From contig JASGMJ010000012.1 in NCBI GenBank assembly GCA_030156535.1, forward strand, positions 62,001 to 126,000: a DNA stretch of 64,000 nucleotides, in the 5' to 3' direction. The notes beneath the pieces are model-generated. The model saw only the letters and a list, made by a program, of their open reading frames with translations. It ran no database searches and had not been told where the DNA came from. The translations under genes were made by a program, and so were the position numbers. Positions 24,470-32,913 of the stretch are shown here, in pieces; position 1 is the first letter of the stretch, and each line of letters begins with the position of its first letter. The stretch comes from Candidatus Sumerlaeota bacterium. GTDB lineage: Bacteria > Sumerlaeota > Sumerlaeia > SLMS01 > JAHLLQ01.

Positions 24470-27295
24470 ATGATGACACCGGGATTCACGTTCAAGTTGC
24501 CAATGGAGATCGCAAGTCTTCTGGCCGTGGCGTTTCTCGTCCTGACCGCCGCGGCACAGGAGCCACAGCCGCCCGGCGAAACGAAGGCCGACGATTCCGC
24601 CACGACGGAAACCGTGCACGATCCCAACGCGCCGATCGACTTCAATCTGAAGAACGCCAACATCGACAGCGTTATTGGCTTCCTGACGGAACACACCGGC
24701 AAGCCCGTGATGAAGGACAAGAAGGTCAACGCGCAGTTGACGATCAGTGCACCCGAGAAGATCCCCCCCCACCAGGCACTTGATCTCGTTTACGACGCTC
24801 TCCGGCTCGAAGGCATCGCCGTCATCGAGACGGAGAATCTGCTGCGGCTCGTGCCCGAGGATCAGACGAAGAACTTCGACATTCAAACCTTCACGGGCGA
24901 ACTGCCGCCCGAAGTGGCCCGCCAGAAGGGGCGCATCATTCGCAAGATCATCCCACTTCAAAACGTTCGGGTCTCCGTGATGAAGGAGCACCTCGACCCT
25001 TCGCTGCCGAAATACGCCGCCATCGTCGCGGACGAACGCACAAACAAGCTGATCGTGACGGACACGGTGCGCAACATCGAGCGCTACGAAGGCCTCCTCG
25101 CCGAGCTCGACATCGTGGGCTTCGACAACATGGACGTTCGGATCGTGCAACTGGAGCACGCCGATGCGACGGTGCTGGCGGACATCCTGAAGGAAACGGT
25201 CGTCAAGGCCGCCCCCACGGCAGGCAAGCCCGGCACGCCCGGCACCGAAGGGTCGGTCGTCGTTATGGCCGACGTGCGCACGAACTCGCTGGTGATCGCG
25301 GCGCCCATGGAACGGATGAACACCGTTGTTGATTTCGTGACGCGGCTCGACGTGCCCAAGCCCAAGGAGGTTTCGGTGCACGTCGTTGAGATCAAGTTCG
25401 CGGACGCGCAGCAGATTGCCACGGCTGTCTCGCAGATTTTCCAGCGCCGTACGATCGGCAAGTCGCTGCAGGACACCGTCGAGGTGCGCGCAACGGGACG
25501 CGACAACGCCCTGCTGGTGCTCGCCTCCGAGGAAAACTACCAGATCATCATGGAAGTGATCAACGCTCTGGACACCGAGGAGATGCAGAAGCGCGAGACG
25601 CGGCGCTTCGAGTTGAAGCACCTCGATGCGGAGGACACGGCGGCGGAACTGACCAAGCTGTACGGCGACGTCCAGCAGAACAACCGGCGCATGTTCTTCT
25701 TCAGCAGCAGCGGGCGCGATCAGGGCGGCGAGGTAAAGTTCGTACCCATCACGCGCACAAACACCGTGCTCGTCATTGCACCGCCTTCCGAGTTCAAGTT
25801 GATCGAGTCACTGGTGCTCGAAATCGATCAGCCCGTGGACATTGATGAGGCACTGCCCAAGTTCTATCGCCTGAAGTACTCGAAGGCCGTGGATGTCGAG
25901 GAGGTGTTGAACGAGGCATTCTCGATCAGCCAGGACTCCAGCAACAACTACTGGGACTTTTGGTATGGCGGCGAAAAGGAAGAGAAGCCACAGGTCGGGC
26001 GCCTGACCGGCAAGGTCAAGTTCGTCGCCGACGAAACGACCAACTCCATCATCGCGATCACGAACAATGCCTCGAACTACGAGGTGATCGACCGGATGAT
26101 CGAGCGCATCGACGCGTCATATCCCGAGCTTGCCAACACGATGATCGTGACGCTGAAACACGCCGACGCGCAGAAACTTTCCGACACGCTGAACACACTG
26201 TTCGGCAAACCCGTTCGCCCCGAGCAGAAGGAGGGCGAGGATCAGGACGGTTTCTCGTTCTGGTGGGGCCAGCAGGAACAACGCGACGATGACCGCCCCA
26301 TCAGCAATCTGATTGAGCAGGTGCGCTTCGTTCCCGATCCACGAACGAACTCGATTCTCGTCACCACCGCCGCGCAAAACTTCGAGGTGATTCGCGGCTT
26401 CATCGAGGACCTCGACCGCAACGAGCCGCAGGTGCTGATTCGTGTCCGCATCGTCGAGATCAAGAAGAGTGGCGACAGCCGCGTGGGTCTTCGCTGGACA
26501 CCGGACGCGGGGAGCTATTCACCCGAGGATCTCGACAACTCGATCCGCGTCATGCAGAGCCTTGACTTCATCGACACCTTCGGCGGACGTCAGGGCGGCG
26601 ACATCACGGTCAGCAGCACAACGCCCACCGGACGAACGCTTGGCACCACGGTGGACGCGAGCCGCGGAGTGCTCGGCACGTCGATCAACATGGACCTGCT
26701 GATCCAAATGCTCCTGAAGAACCTCGACTCCGAAATCGTCATCAGTCCCGCCATCTACGTTTCCAACAACGAGAAGGGGCGCATCTTCGTTGGCGAGAAC
26801 ATCCCCCGCCTGAAAGAATCCCAACTGACCGCCCAGGGCACACGCAACGACTCGTTCGAGAACCAGGACATCGGTATCGACATGACGGTGACACCGAACA
26901 TCAACCTCGATGGAACGGTGGTGCTGAACGTCCAACTCAGCACGACGCAAACGACGGGAGAGACGCGCTTCGGCAGCGACATCCTGCAGAAACGCGAATA
27001 CACCACCAAGGTGGCGGTGCAGGACGGCGAGACGATGGTCCTCGGTGGCATCCGCCTGACAACCCAGCAGGAAACCGTGCGCAAGTACCCGATTCTGGGC
27101 GACATTCCTTTGCTGGGGCGCCTGTTCCGCAACACCGTGAAGATCGACGACAAGACGGACCTGTACGCCTTCATCACGCCGGAAGTCGTGTCGGCGTTGG
27201 ATGAGGCACGTGCAGTGCGCGAGCGCATTCAGGATCGATTGGGCGAGAAGGAACGTCTGGAGAAAGAACGCGTGGAGAAGGAAGCAAAGCCCTAG
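24470..27295 (+). CDS. gspD: type II secretion outer-membrane secretin GspD with extra N-domains
   Basis: The secretin forms the outer-membrane pore. After a signal peptide ending near TAAAQE, an N0 domain (about residues 56-129) is followed by six N1-type repeats (about 156-216, 221-294, 300-368, 376-455, 463-548, 555-650). Each ends in a strand like DERTNKLIV, DVRTNSLVI, TRTNTVLVI or DPRTNSILV. The secretin core spans about 653-908, with VAVQDGETMVLGG and KYPILGDIPLLGRLFR. Canonical GspD has N0 plus three such domains and about 650-700 residues; this one has 941. The ATG at 24470 has a GGGGG run eight bases upstream; an upstream ATG at 24434 is possible. A Lys/Glu-rich coiled end closes the protein. 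Confidence 0.95.
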   Translation: MMTPGFTFKLPMEIASLLAVAFLVLTAAAQEPQPPGETKADDSATTETVHDPNAPIDFNLKNANIDSVIGFLTEHTGKPVMKDKKVNAQLTISAPEKIPPHQALDLVYDALRLEGIAVIETENLLRLVPEDQTKNFDIQTFTGELPPEVARQKGRIIRKIIPLQNVRVSVMKEHLDPSLPKYAAIVADERTNKLIVTDTVRNIERYEGLLAELDIVGFDNMDVRIVQLEHADATVLADILKETVVKAAPTAGKPGTPGTEGSVVVMADVRTNSLVIAAPMERMNTVVDFVTRLDVPKPKEVSVHVVEIKFADAQQIATAVSQIFQRRTIGKSLQDTVEVRATGRDNALLVLASEENYQIIMEVINALDTEEMQKRETRRFELKHLDAEDTAAELTKLYGDVQQNNRRMFFFSSSGRDQGGEVKFVPITRTNTVLVIAPPSEFKLIESLVLEIDQPVDIDEALPKFYRLKYSKAVDVEEVLNEAFSISQDSSNNYWDFWYGGEKEEKPQVGRLTGKVKFVADETTNSIIAITNNASNYEVIDRMIERIDASYPELANTMIVTLKHADAQKLSDTLNTLFGKPVRPEQKEGEDQDGFSFWWGQQEQRDDDRPISNLIEQVRFVPDPRTNSILVTTAAQNFEVIRGFIEDLDRNEPQVLIRVRIVEIKKSGDSRVGLRWTPDAGSYSPEDLDNSIRVMQSLDFIDTFGGRQGGDITVSSTTPTGRTLGTTVDASRGVLGTSINMDLLIQMLLKNLDSEIVISPAIYVSNNEKGRIFVGENIPRLKESQLTAQGTRNDSFENQDIGIDMTVTPNINLDGTVVLNVQLSTTQTTGETRFGSDILQKREYTTKVAVQDGETMVLGGIRLTTQQETVRKYPILGDIPLLGRLFRNTVKIDDKTDLYAFITPEVVSALDEARAVRERIQDRLGEKERLEKERVEKEAKP

Positions 27296-27305
27296 CCAGG
27301 AGTTC

Positions 27306-30300
27306 TCACAAGCCATCCGCTTCGGGCGTTGGAACAACGCGGCGCAGGTCTTCCCAGTCCAACGCCGGATCGATCAGTTGCCGTCTCTTCCAGAGTTCAA
27401 TGCGTTCGCTGATGGCGCGGTTGGTGGCACCCGGATAGTCGGAGATGTTCCACGGAAACGCACGATAGACGCGCAGGCCACGGCCGTTTGTCGCGACAAC
27501 GAGGTCGAAGCCATTGGTGGAAAAGGCGATGCCGAGCGGCTCGCCGCCGAAGGGGAGCTCCTCGACGGCGAGAAGCTCGCGGCCCGTGCGTGGATCCCAG
27601 ACCTTGACCGTGCGATCCTTCGAGACGGTCGCGAGGCGCTGGCTGTCCGCCGTGAAAGCAAGACCGAGCACGGTGCGGCGATGGCCCGTCAGGCGCGCGA
27701 CTTCCCTGCCGGAATCCAGACTCCAGACCGTCGACGGTTCCTCCGTCCCCCCACTGGCCAGAAGAGCACCGTCGGGACTGAACGCCACGCAGACCCCAGC
27801 GCCGTGCGGCGAATCCCACTCGTGGAGTACACGGCCTGACTCGGTGTCCCACACGCGAACGACTCCGCGCGGAAAACCGGCGGCGAGCATTCGGCCGTTT
27901 GGACTGAAGGCAACGTCGTTGATCGACCAGTCCTGCGAAACGAGATTGATCGGCGAGTGCGATCCGAACGTGCGCAGGGTCTGCCAGTTTTCTGTCTCAA
28001 CAAGGTGAACGACTTCCTCTGTTTCGGCAACGGCGGCAAGCCCGCCGTCCTGGCTGAACGCGGCGTCAATCACGGTGAGTTTGCCGAAATCGTGCAAGAG
28101 CGCGGCATCGGTGGTGCTTTCCACGCGTGCCCGGCATGTTTCGGGATCGATCGCGATCTTCACCGTGCCATCGGGTGAGAGGACGGCAAAGCGTGATTCC
28201 ACGAGGTAGTTGGCACCGTCGAACTCAACAGCCGTGGCGCCTTCCGGAACGACCCAGTTCGCCTCCAGCCCCTTGTAGTCCAATTCGCGTATGTCGTGGC
28301 CAATGGGGATGCGGGCGATATGGGCGTCTTCGGCAAGAGGAAATACGGGAGCGGCGAAAGAAGGGGTGGCAAGCAAGTGCTCGAGTTCGAAGACGCGAAC
28401 GGAAGTCCGTGATGTTGTCAGCAGGCGCGTTCCGCTTGGGTCGAAGCGCACCTTCCACATGGGATCGTCGGTCTGAATCGCCGTGATCTCCTCGCCGGTG
28501 TGTGCGTTCCACAAGCGCATGAGGCCACGGTCGTCGGCTGTCGCAACGAGCCGCCCATCGTGGCTGATGTCGGCATGGTCGATGTAGCTGGTGTGGTTGT
28601 CGAACGAGCGGACGAGTTCACCTGTTGCCGCGTCGAACAAACGGGCAATGCGGTCGGTGCAGGAGGTCAGGAGCATCGAGCCGTCCGCCGTGTACATCGC
28701 GGAAAGGACGTTCTCCGGGTGCGGCAGTTCCAGAAGCAATTCACCGGTGGCCGCATCCCAGAGGCACGCGCGGTCGTCCTTCGATCCCGTGACGATGCGC
28801 AGGCCATCGGGGCTGAAGCGCGCGTCGTAGGCGTCGTCGGTGAAGGCGTCGATCAGCAGAAGCTGACGGCCTGTTTCCGTGTCCCAGACGCGCACGGTCT
28901 CGTCGGCTCCGGCGGTAACGAGCCGCGAACCGTCGGGAGAGAACGCAAGGCCACGGACGCGCTCCTTGTGCCCGGTGAGTCGGCGTTGCAGGTCCCCCGT
29001 TGCCGCATCGAGCAGGACCACCGTCGTGTCGTGCGAGGCACCGGCGATGCGCGTGGCATCGGGACTCGTTTCAACCGTCCAGACCACGGTGTCGTTCGTG
29101 CGGCGTGTCCACTCCAGCCTGCCGGTGCCGGCGTCCCATCGGCTGATCGTCCCCTCGCCGCCGGTGACGATGTAATCGCCAAGCGGCGACCACGAGGCAT
29201 GAAAGGACTGGGGGGCGGCGAGCGTCATGCTCTCGGGATGCAAAGTTGCGAGGAGGAATCCCCACTCCCAATTGCGGTGTGCGAGAGGCGAACGTTCCAA
29301 GAGAACGTGTTCGGCTTCGACGAGACGCCCGTCATCAAGTGCGGAGCGCACGACGTTGATGGCGGAGTAGTATTGCTCGCGCTCGGCCACGGCGCGCGCG
29401 GATTCGGCATCGTTGCGGGCCATGTCGGCGGCGCGCCTGAGGGCCTGTGACTCGTCGAGCCGTTGCGCGAGGGTGCGGTTTGCTTCGCGTTGATCGAGGT
29501 TGTACTTGATGGCGCCGCCAGCGAGCAGAACCACCATCGTGGCCGCGACGGAAACGGCTGCCAGGAGCTTGGTACGCTCGCGCTCCTGACTGCGTTCGCG
29601 CCGCTCGATTTCCTGCTGGATGGCTTCGACTTCGCGGGCTTCGTTGATGCGAAGGGCGATCACGCGGGCGAGGGCGAGGTCTCCATTCTCGATGGCCGTC
29701 CAGGCATAGCGCGTCAGGACCTTTTCGCGAACGGTGCCCAGCTTGAGATTGCGCGGCCAGAGCTGGGCGGCCTGCTCGATGTCGGAAAGGCACTCGGCGA
29801 AGAATTCGTAGGTGATCGCGCTGTCGCCCGCGTGCTTGCGCAGAATCTCGCGCGTCAGGTTGCTGGAAAGTTCCTTCGCCGCGTCCTTGCGAAAGCCCTG
29901 GAGCTTGAGCTCGACGCGCGCCGTGATGTCGAAGGATTTGCGGCGGCCGGAAGCACCCGAGAGGTAATCCTTCAAGCCCTTGATCAGGAGTTCGGCCGAG
30001 GCGAGTCGCTCGCGCGGATTGGGGCGCAACGCCCGCATGGCGAGATTTCCGAGTTCGGGCGGAACGATCCGGTCGACGGCGCGCTCCTGGGGATCCTGCA
30101 CGATGCCGCGGCGGGCGCGTTTCATCGAAAGGTACGCGGTCTTTGCCTCGTGCGGATAGGTGCCCGTGAGCAGATAGTAGAGCGTGCCGCCGAGGAGATA
30201 GATGTCGGTGCGTGGTGAGATGTGTTCGGCGGTGGAGAGGGTTTGCTCCGGCGCCATCAGGCACGGCGTGCCGGCGGGACTGTTTGCGGTGAGAGGCGTG

Positions 30301-31055
30301 GGAATGTCGGCAACGACGTTGGAAAGAATGTGGTAGTCGCTTGCGGCTTCGCGGACACTGAGGGCGAGCCCCCAGTCGGCGAGCAGAACCTCGCCGTACT
30401 CCCCCACCATAACCTGCGAGGGCTTGAGGTCGCGATGGACGAGTCCGCGCGAGTGGGCGAAGGCAACGGCCTGGGCGAGATCGACCAGGATCGGCAGATG
30501 CGTCATGAGGAATTCCTCGGTCGGCATCTCTGGGGCATCCTGACGGATGATGTCGCTCCACGGCCTGCCGCGGATCATCTTCATCGCAAGGAGTGGACGC
30601 CCGTTTTCGTCCACGCCAAGATCATAAACGGGAACGATGTTGGGGTGGTCGAGCTGGGCGGTGATGATGGCTTCCTGGCGGAACTGATACTCAAGAACGG
30701 CCTGTTCCTCTTCCGGCGCCTTGAGGACGGTGTAGTGCTTCTCCTGGATTTGTTTGACGGCGACGAGACGGCCGAGACTGACCTGGACAGCCTCCCAGAC
30801 TTCGCCAAAGCCCCCCTGACCCACGCACTCGCGCAGAATGAAGTTGCAGGCCGTGTCGCCGGCCGGACGCGGCGTGGCGCCCGTGCGGGAGAGCACTTCG
30901 GTGGACCAGACGGGCAGGCCCGTTGCCGGGGTATGGTGATCAGTCCACTGGCGCGAGGGAATGCGCTGGCGGGAATACGTGGCCGTGGGGTCGGCCGGCA
31001 GGTCCTCCGGCAGCTCGTCGTTGAACTCGATACTTGAATGCTCGGTGCTGCTCAT
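27306..31055 (-). CDS. membrane Ser/Thr protein kinase with WD40 beta-propellers
   Basis: A 1249-residue PKN-type receptor kinase. The kinase domain spans about residues 72-360: glycine loop VGQGGFGEV, catalytic lysine K101 (VAVK), HRDLKPSQ (207-214), DWG (227-229) and APE (268-270). The asparagine that normally ends the HRDxKxxN motif is glutamine here (Q214), and DWG replaces DFG, as in many planctomycete-type kinases. A helical, coiled-coil stretch (about 380-495) leads to one membrane helix (496-515). About 12-13 WD40 repeats follow to residue 1200, for example FSPDGSRLVTAGADETVRVW, enough for two propellers. The kinase should face the cytoplasm and the propellers the periplasm. It converges on gspD with a 10-base gap. 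Confidence 0.93.
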   Translation of the reverse strand: MSSTEHSSIEFNDELPEDLPADPTATYSRQRIPSRQWTDHHTPATGLPVWSTEVLSRTGATPRPAGDTACNFILRECVGQGGFGEVWEAVQVSLGRLVAVKQIQEKHYTVLKAPEEEQAVLEYQFRQEAIITAQLDHPNIVPVYDLGVDENGRPLLAMKMIRGRPWSDIIRQDAPEMPTEEFLMTHLPILVDLAQAVAFAHSRGLVHRDLKPSQVMVGEYGEVLLADWGLALSVREAASDYHILSNVVADIPTPLTANSPAGTPCLMAPEQTLSTAEHISPRTDIYLLGGTLYYLLTGTYPHEAKTAYLSMKRARRGIVQDPQERAVDRIVPPELGNLAMRALRPNPRERLASAELLIKGLKDYLSGASGRRKSFDITARVELKLQGFRKDAAKELSSNLTREILRKHAGDSAITYEFFAECLSDIEQAAQLWPRNLKLGTVREKVLTRYAWTAIENGDLALARVIALRINEAREVEAIQQEIERRERSQERERTKLLAAVSVAATMVVLLAGGAIKYNLDQREANRTLAQRLDESQALRRAADMARNDAESARAVAEREQYYSAINVVRSALDDGRLVEAEHVLLERSPLAHRNWEWGFLLATLHPESMTLAAPQSFHASWSPLGDYIVTGGEGTISRWDAGTGRLEWTRRTNDTVVWTVETSPDATRIAGASHDTTVVLLDAATGDLQRRLTGHKERVRGLAFSPDGSRLVTAGADETVRVWDTETGRQLLLIDAFTDDAYDARFSPDGLRIVTGSKDDRACLWDAATGELLLELPHPENVLSAMYTADGSMLLTSCTDRIARLFDAATGELVRSFDNHTSYIDHADISHDGRLVATADDRGLMRLWNAHTGEEITAIQTDDPMWKVRFDPSGTRLLTTSRTSVRVFELEHLLATPSFAAPVFPLAEDAHIARIPIGHDIRELDYKGLEANWVVPEGATAVEFDGANYLVESRFAVLSPDGTVKIAIDPETCRARVESTTDAALLHDFGKLTVIDAAFSQDGGLAAVAETEEVVHLVETENWQTLRTFGSHSPINLVSQDWSINDVAFSPNGRMLAAGFPRGVVRVWDTESGRVLHEWDSPHGAGVCVAFSPDGALLASGGTEEPSTVWSLDSGREVARLTGHRRTVLGLAFTADSQRLATVSKDRTVKVWDPRTGRELLAVEELPFGGEPLGIAFSTNGFDLVVATNGRGLRVYRAFPWNISDYPGATNRAISERIELWKRRQLIDPALDWEDLRRVVPTPEADGL

Positions 31056-31206
31056 GGAGTTGCCGTCACGCCGGAGGAAGAAAGGCGAAACTCGTCATAG
31101 TCCCGCATTCCAGAGGTATTCCGGCAGGCCGAACGCGGCAAGAACGAACTTGCGCGGAAGGGAGGGATTTGAAGAACGTGTGTGCTTTGGGAACGGGAAG
31201 GTGTTC

Positions 31207-31953
31207 TTACGGGCGCGCGGCCCCTGAGCCCGCAAGCGGCTCCAGATGCGGAAGCAGCTCGCCGACAGAGGACAGATGAATGGTGCGCGGCAGAGGCTCG
31301 GGCATGACGGGCTCGGGTGAGATCCAGACGGCCCAGTACCCGCGATCAACTGCGGCACAAACGTCGTTCACCCAGTCGTCGCCGACCATGAGCACTGTTG
31401 CAGGATCGGGTTTGCCTGCGAGCTCCTCGGCCATGTCATAGAACTTCGCGGCGGGCTTGAGGCAATTCGTCTCGTCCGTCGTCAGCATCCAGTCCACCGT
31501 GCCCGGCTCGGCAAGCTGCGCGAGTTTGGGGTCCTGCGTGCGATGCCCCGCATTGGTGACGACACCGACGCCACCAATGCGTGCACAAAGTGCCAGCACC
31601 TCGCGCGCACCGTCCATCGAGCCATCATAGGCTGTGTAGTCGTCGAGGTAGGCTTCGGAGAGAGCGGGAACATCATACGCTGCGAGGTCGAAACCGAACT
31701 CTGTGAGAAGACGCTCGAAGCGCACGACGCGCGAGGTCGGCACGTCAATCTCGCCCCGGTCGATTTCCTCGATGATGGCGTGTGTGATGCGGCGATAGCT
31801 CGCGAGGAAAGCGGCGGGATCAACGCCCAGGCGCGCACTCATCGTGTCAATCGTCCGCGCCGAGGCGGCGTTGTGATCCCACAACGTCATGTCGAGATCA
31901 AAGAAGAACCAACGCAACGTGTCGGGAAGAGAAACGGACGGGGAGGAAGCCAT
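31207..31953 (-). CDS. HAD-superfamily hydrolase (phosphatase-like)
   Basis: A 248-residue haloacid dehalogenase-type phosphatase. Motif I is DLDMTLWD, motif II the threonine in GVVTNAG, motif III the lysine in CLKPAAKFY, and motif IV GDDWVNDV. A helical cap lies between motifs I and II (about residues 25-100). The pattern resembles YjjG/N-acylneuraminate-9-phosphatase-like members, but the substrate cannot be inferred. The ATG with AAGG five bases upstream is preferred over an upstream start that adds 31 residues. It follows nth after 100 bases on the same strand and may be the last gene of the uvrA-polX-nth group. Confidence 0.85.
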   Translation of the reverse strand: MASSPSVSLPDTLRWFFFDLDMTLWDHNAASARTIDTMSARLGVDPAAFLASYRRITHAIIEEIDRGEIDVPTSRVVRFERLLTEFGFDLAAYDVPALSEAYLDDYTAYDGSMDGAREVLALCARIGGVGVVTNAGHRTQDPKLAQLAEPGTVDWMLTTDETNCLKPAAKFYDMAEELAGKPDPATVLMVGDDWVNDVCAAVDRGYWAVWISPEPVMPEPLPRTIHLSSVGELLPHLEPLAGSGAARP

Positions 31954-32053
31954 GAGAACCTTGTGATTGTTGACGATTGAGCGCGGACACGCCGCGCCGT
32001 CGATCTCGTTCCGGTACGGTATCCGTTTCCCGGCGCCCCACGCCACCGCAAAA

Positions 32054-32887
32054 TCAAGCTTTGAAGGCGCTGGGACAAAGTTGCGTCAAACGGCACTCGT
32101 CGCAGTTCGGCTTGCGTGCCTTGCACGTCTTGCGTCCGTGCAAAATCACGGAATGGCAGAAGTGCGCCCAACGCTCGGGGGGGAGAAGATTCGCGACGTC
32201 CGCCTCCACCTTCTCCGGGTCATCCTTGTCCGTCAGCCCAAGGCGTTTCGTGATGCGGAGGAAGTGCGTGTCCACCGTCAGGCCGGGGTACTTCCACACA
32301 TTCGTGCGTACGACATTGGCCGTCTTGCGGGCGACGCCGCGCAGCGTCAGCAGGTCCTCCATTGCCTCCGGCACGTCGCCGTCAAAGCGCTCCACGATCT
32401 CGCGGCAGCAGGCGCGGATGCTCTTCGCCTTGTTGTTGTAGAACCCCGTCGAGTGAATGTCGCGTTCGAGTTCGCCTTCCGGCGCGTTGGCCAGGTCCGC
32501 GGCCGTGGGGTACTTGGCAAAGAGCGCGGGCGTCACCATGTTGACGCGCTCGTCCGTGCATTGCGCGGACAGGATGGTGGCAACGATCAGTTGCAACGCG
32601 TTGTCGTGGTAAAGGGCGCAAGTGGCGTCGGGGAACTCGGCCTGCAAGATGTCCGCGATCTTGAGGGCGCGCTCGTGCAGGGCCTTGTTGGGTGGCAGGG
32701 AGGCGATCCGCTTCTTGAGCGCCTCGTCAACGCGATGCCACTCGGGGCTGTTGACGTGGTAGGGAGCAAGGTGGGCCTTGCCCTTCGGCGCGGAGGACTT
32801 GGCGGGCGCGGCCTTCTTTGCGGCCTTCTTTGCGGCCTTTTTCACTGGCTTCTTCACGGCCTTCTTTGCAGCGGCTTTCTTCGCCAT
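32054..32887 (-). CDS. nth: endonuclease III with a lysine/alanine-rich N-terminal tail
   Basis: A base-excision repair DNA glycosylase/AP lyase for oxidised pyrimidines. The core (about residues 70-277) has the helix-hairpin-helix LRGVARKTANVV with catalytic K188, catalytic D206 (TVDTH), and the iron-sulfur cluster cysteines C255, C262, C265 and C271 in C-x6-C-x2-C-x5-C spacing. The first 38 residues are almost only lysine and alanine (AKKAAAKK type), like a histone H1 tail, and are not part of bacterial Nth. The ATG has GAGGA eight bases upstream. It starts 26 bases after polX, so the two are probably co-transcribed. Confidence 0.94.
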   Translation of the reverse strand: MAKKAAAKKAVKKPVKKAAKKAAKKAAPAKSSAPKGKAHLAPYHVNSPEWHRVDEALKKRIASLPPNKALHERALKIADILQAEFPDATCALYHDNALQLIVATILSAQCTDERVNMVTPALFAKYPTAADLANAPEGELERDIHSTGFYNNKAKSIRACCREIVERFDGDVPEAMEDLLTLRGVARKTANVVRTNVWKYPGLTVDTHFLRITKRLGLTDKDDPEKVEADVANLLPPERWAHFCHSVILHGRKTCKARKPNCDECRLTQLCPSAFKA

Positions 32888-32913
32888 GATGCGTTCCTCG
32901 TGGGCAGGGGGGG

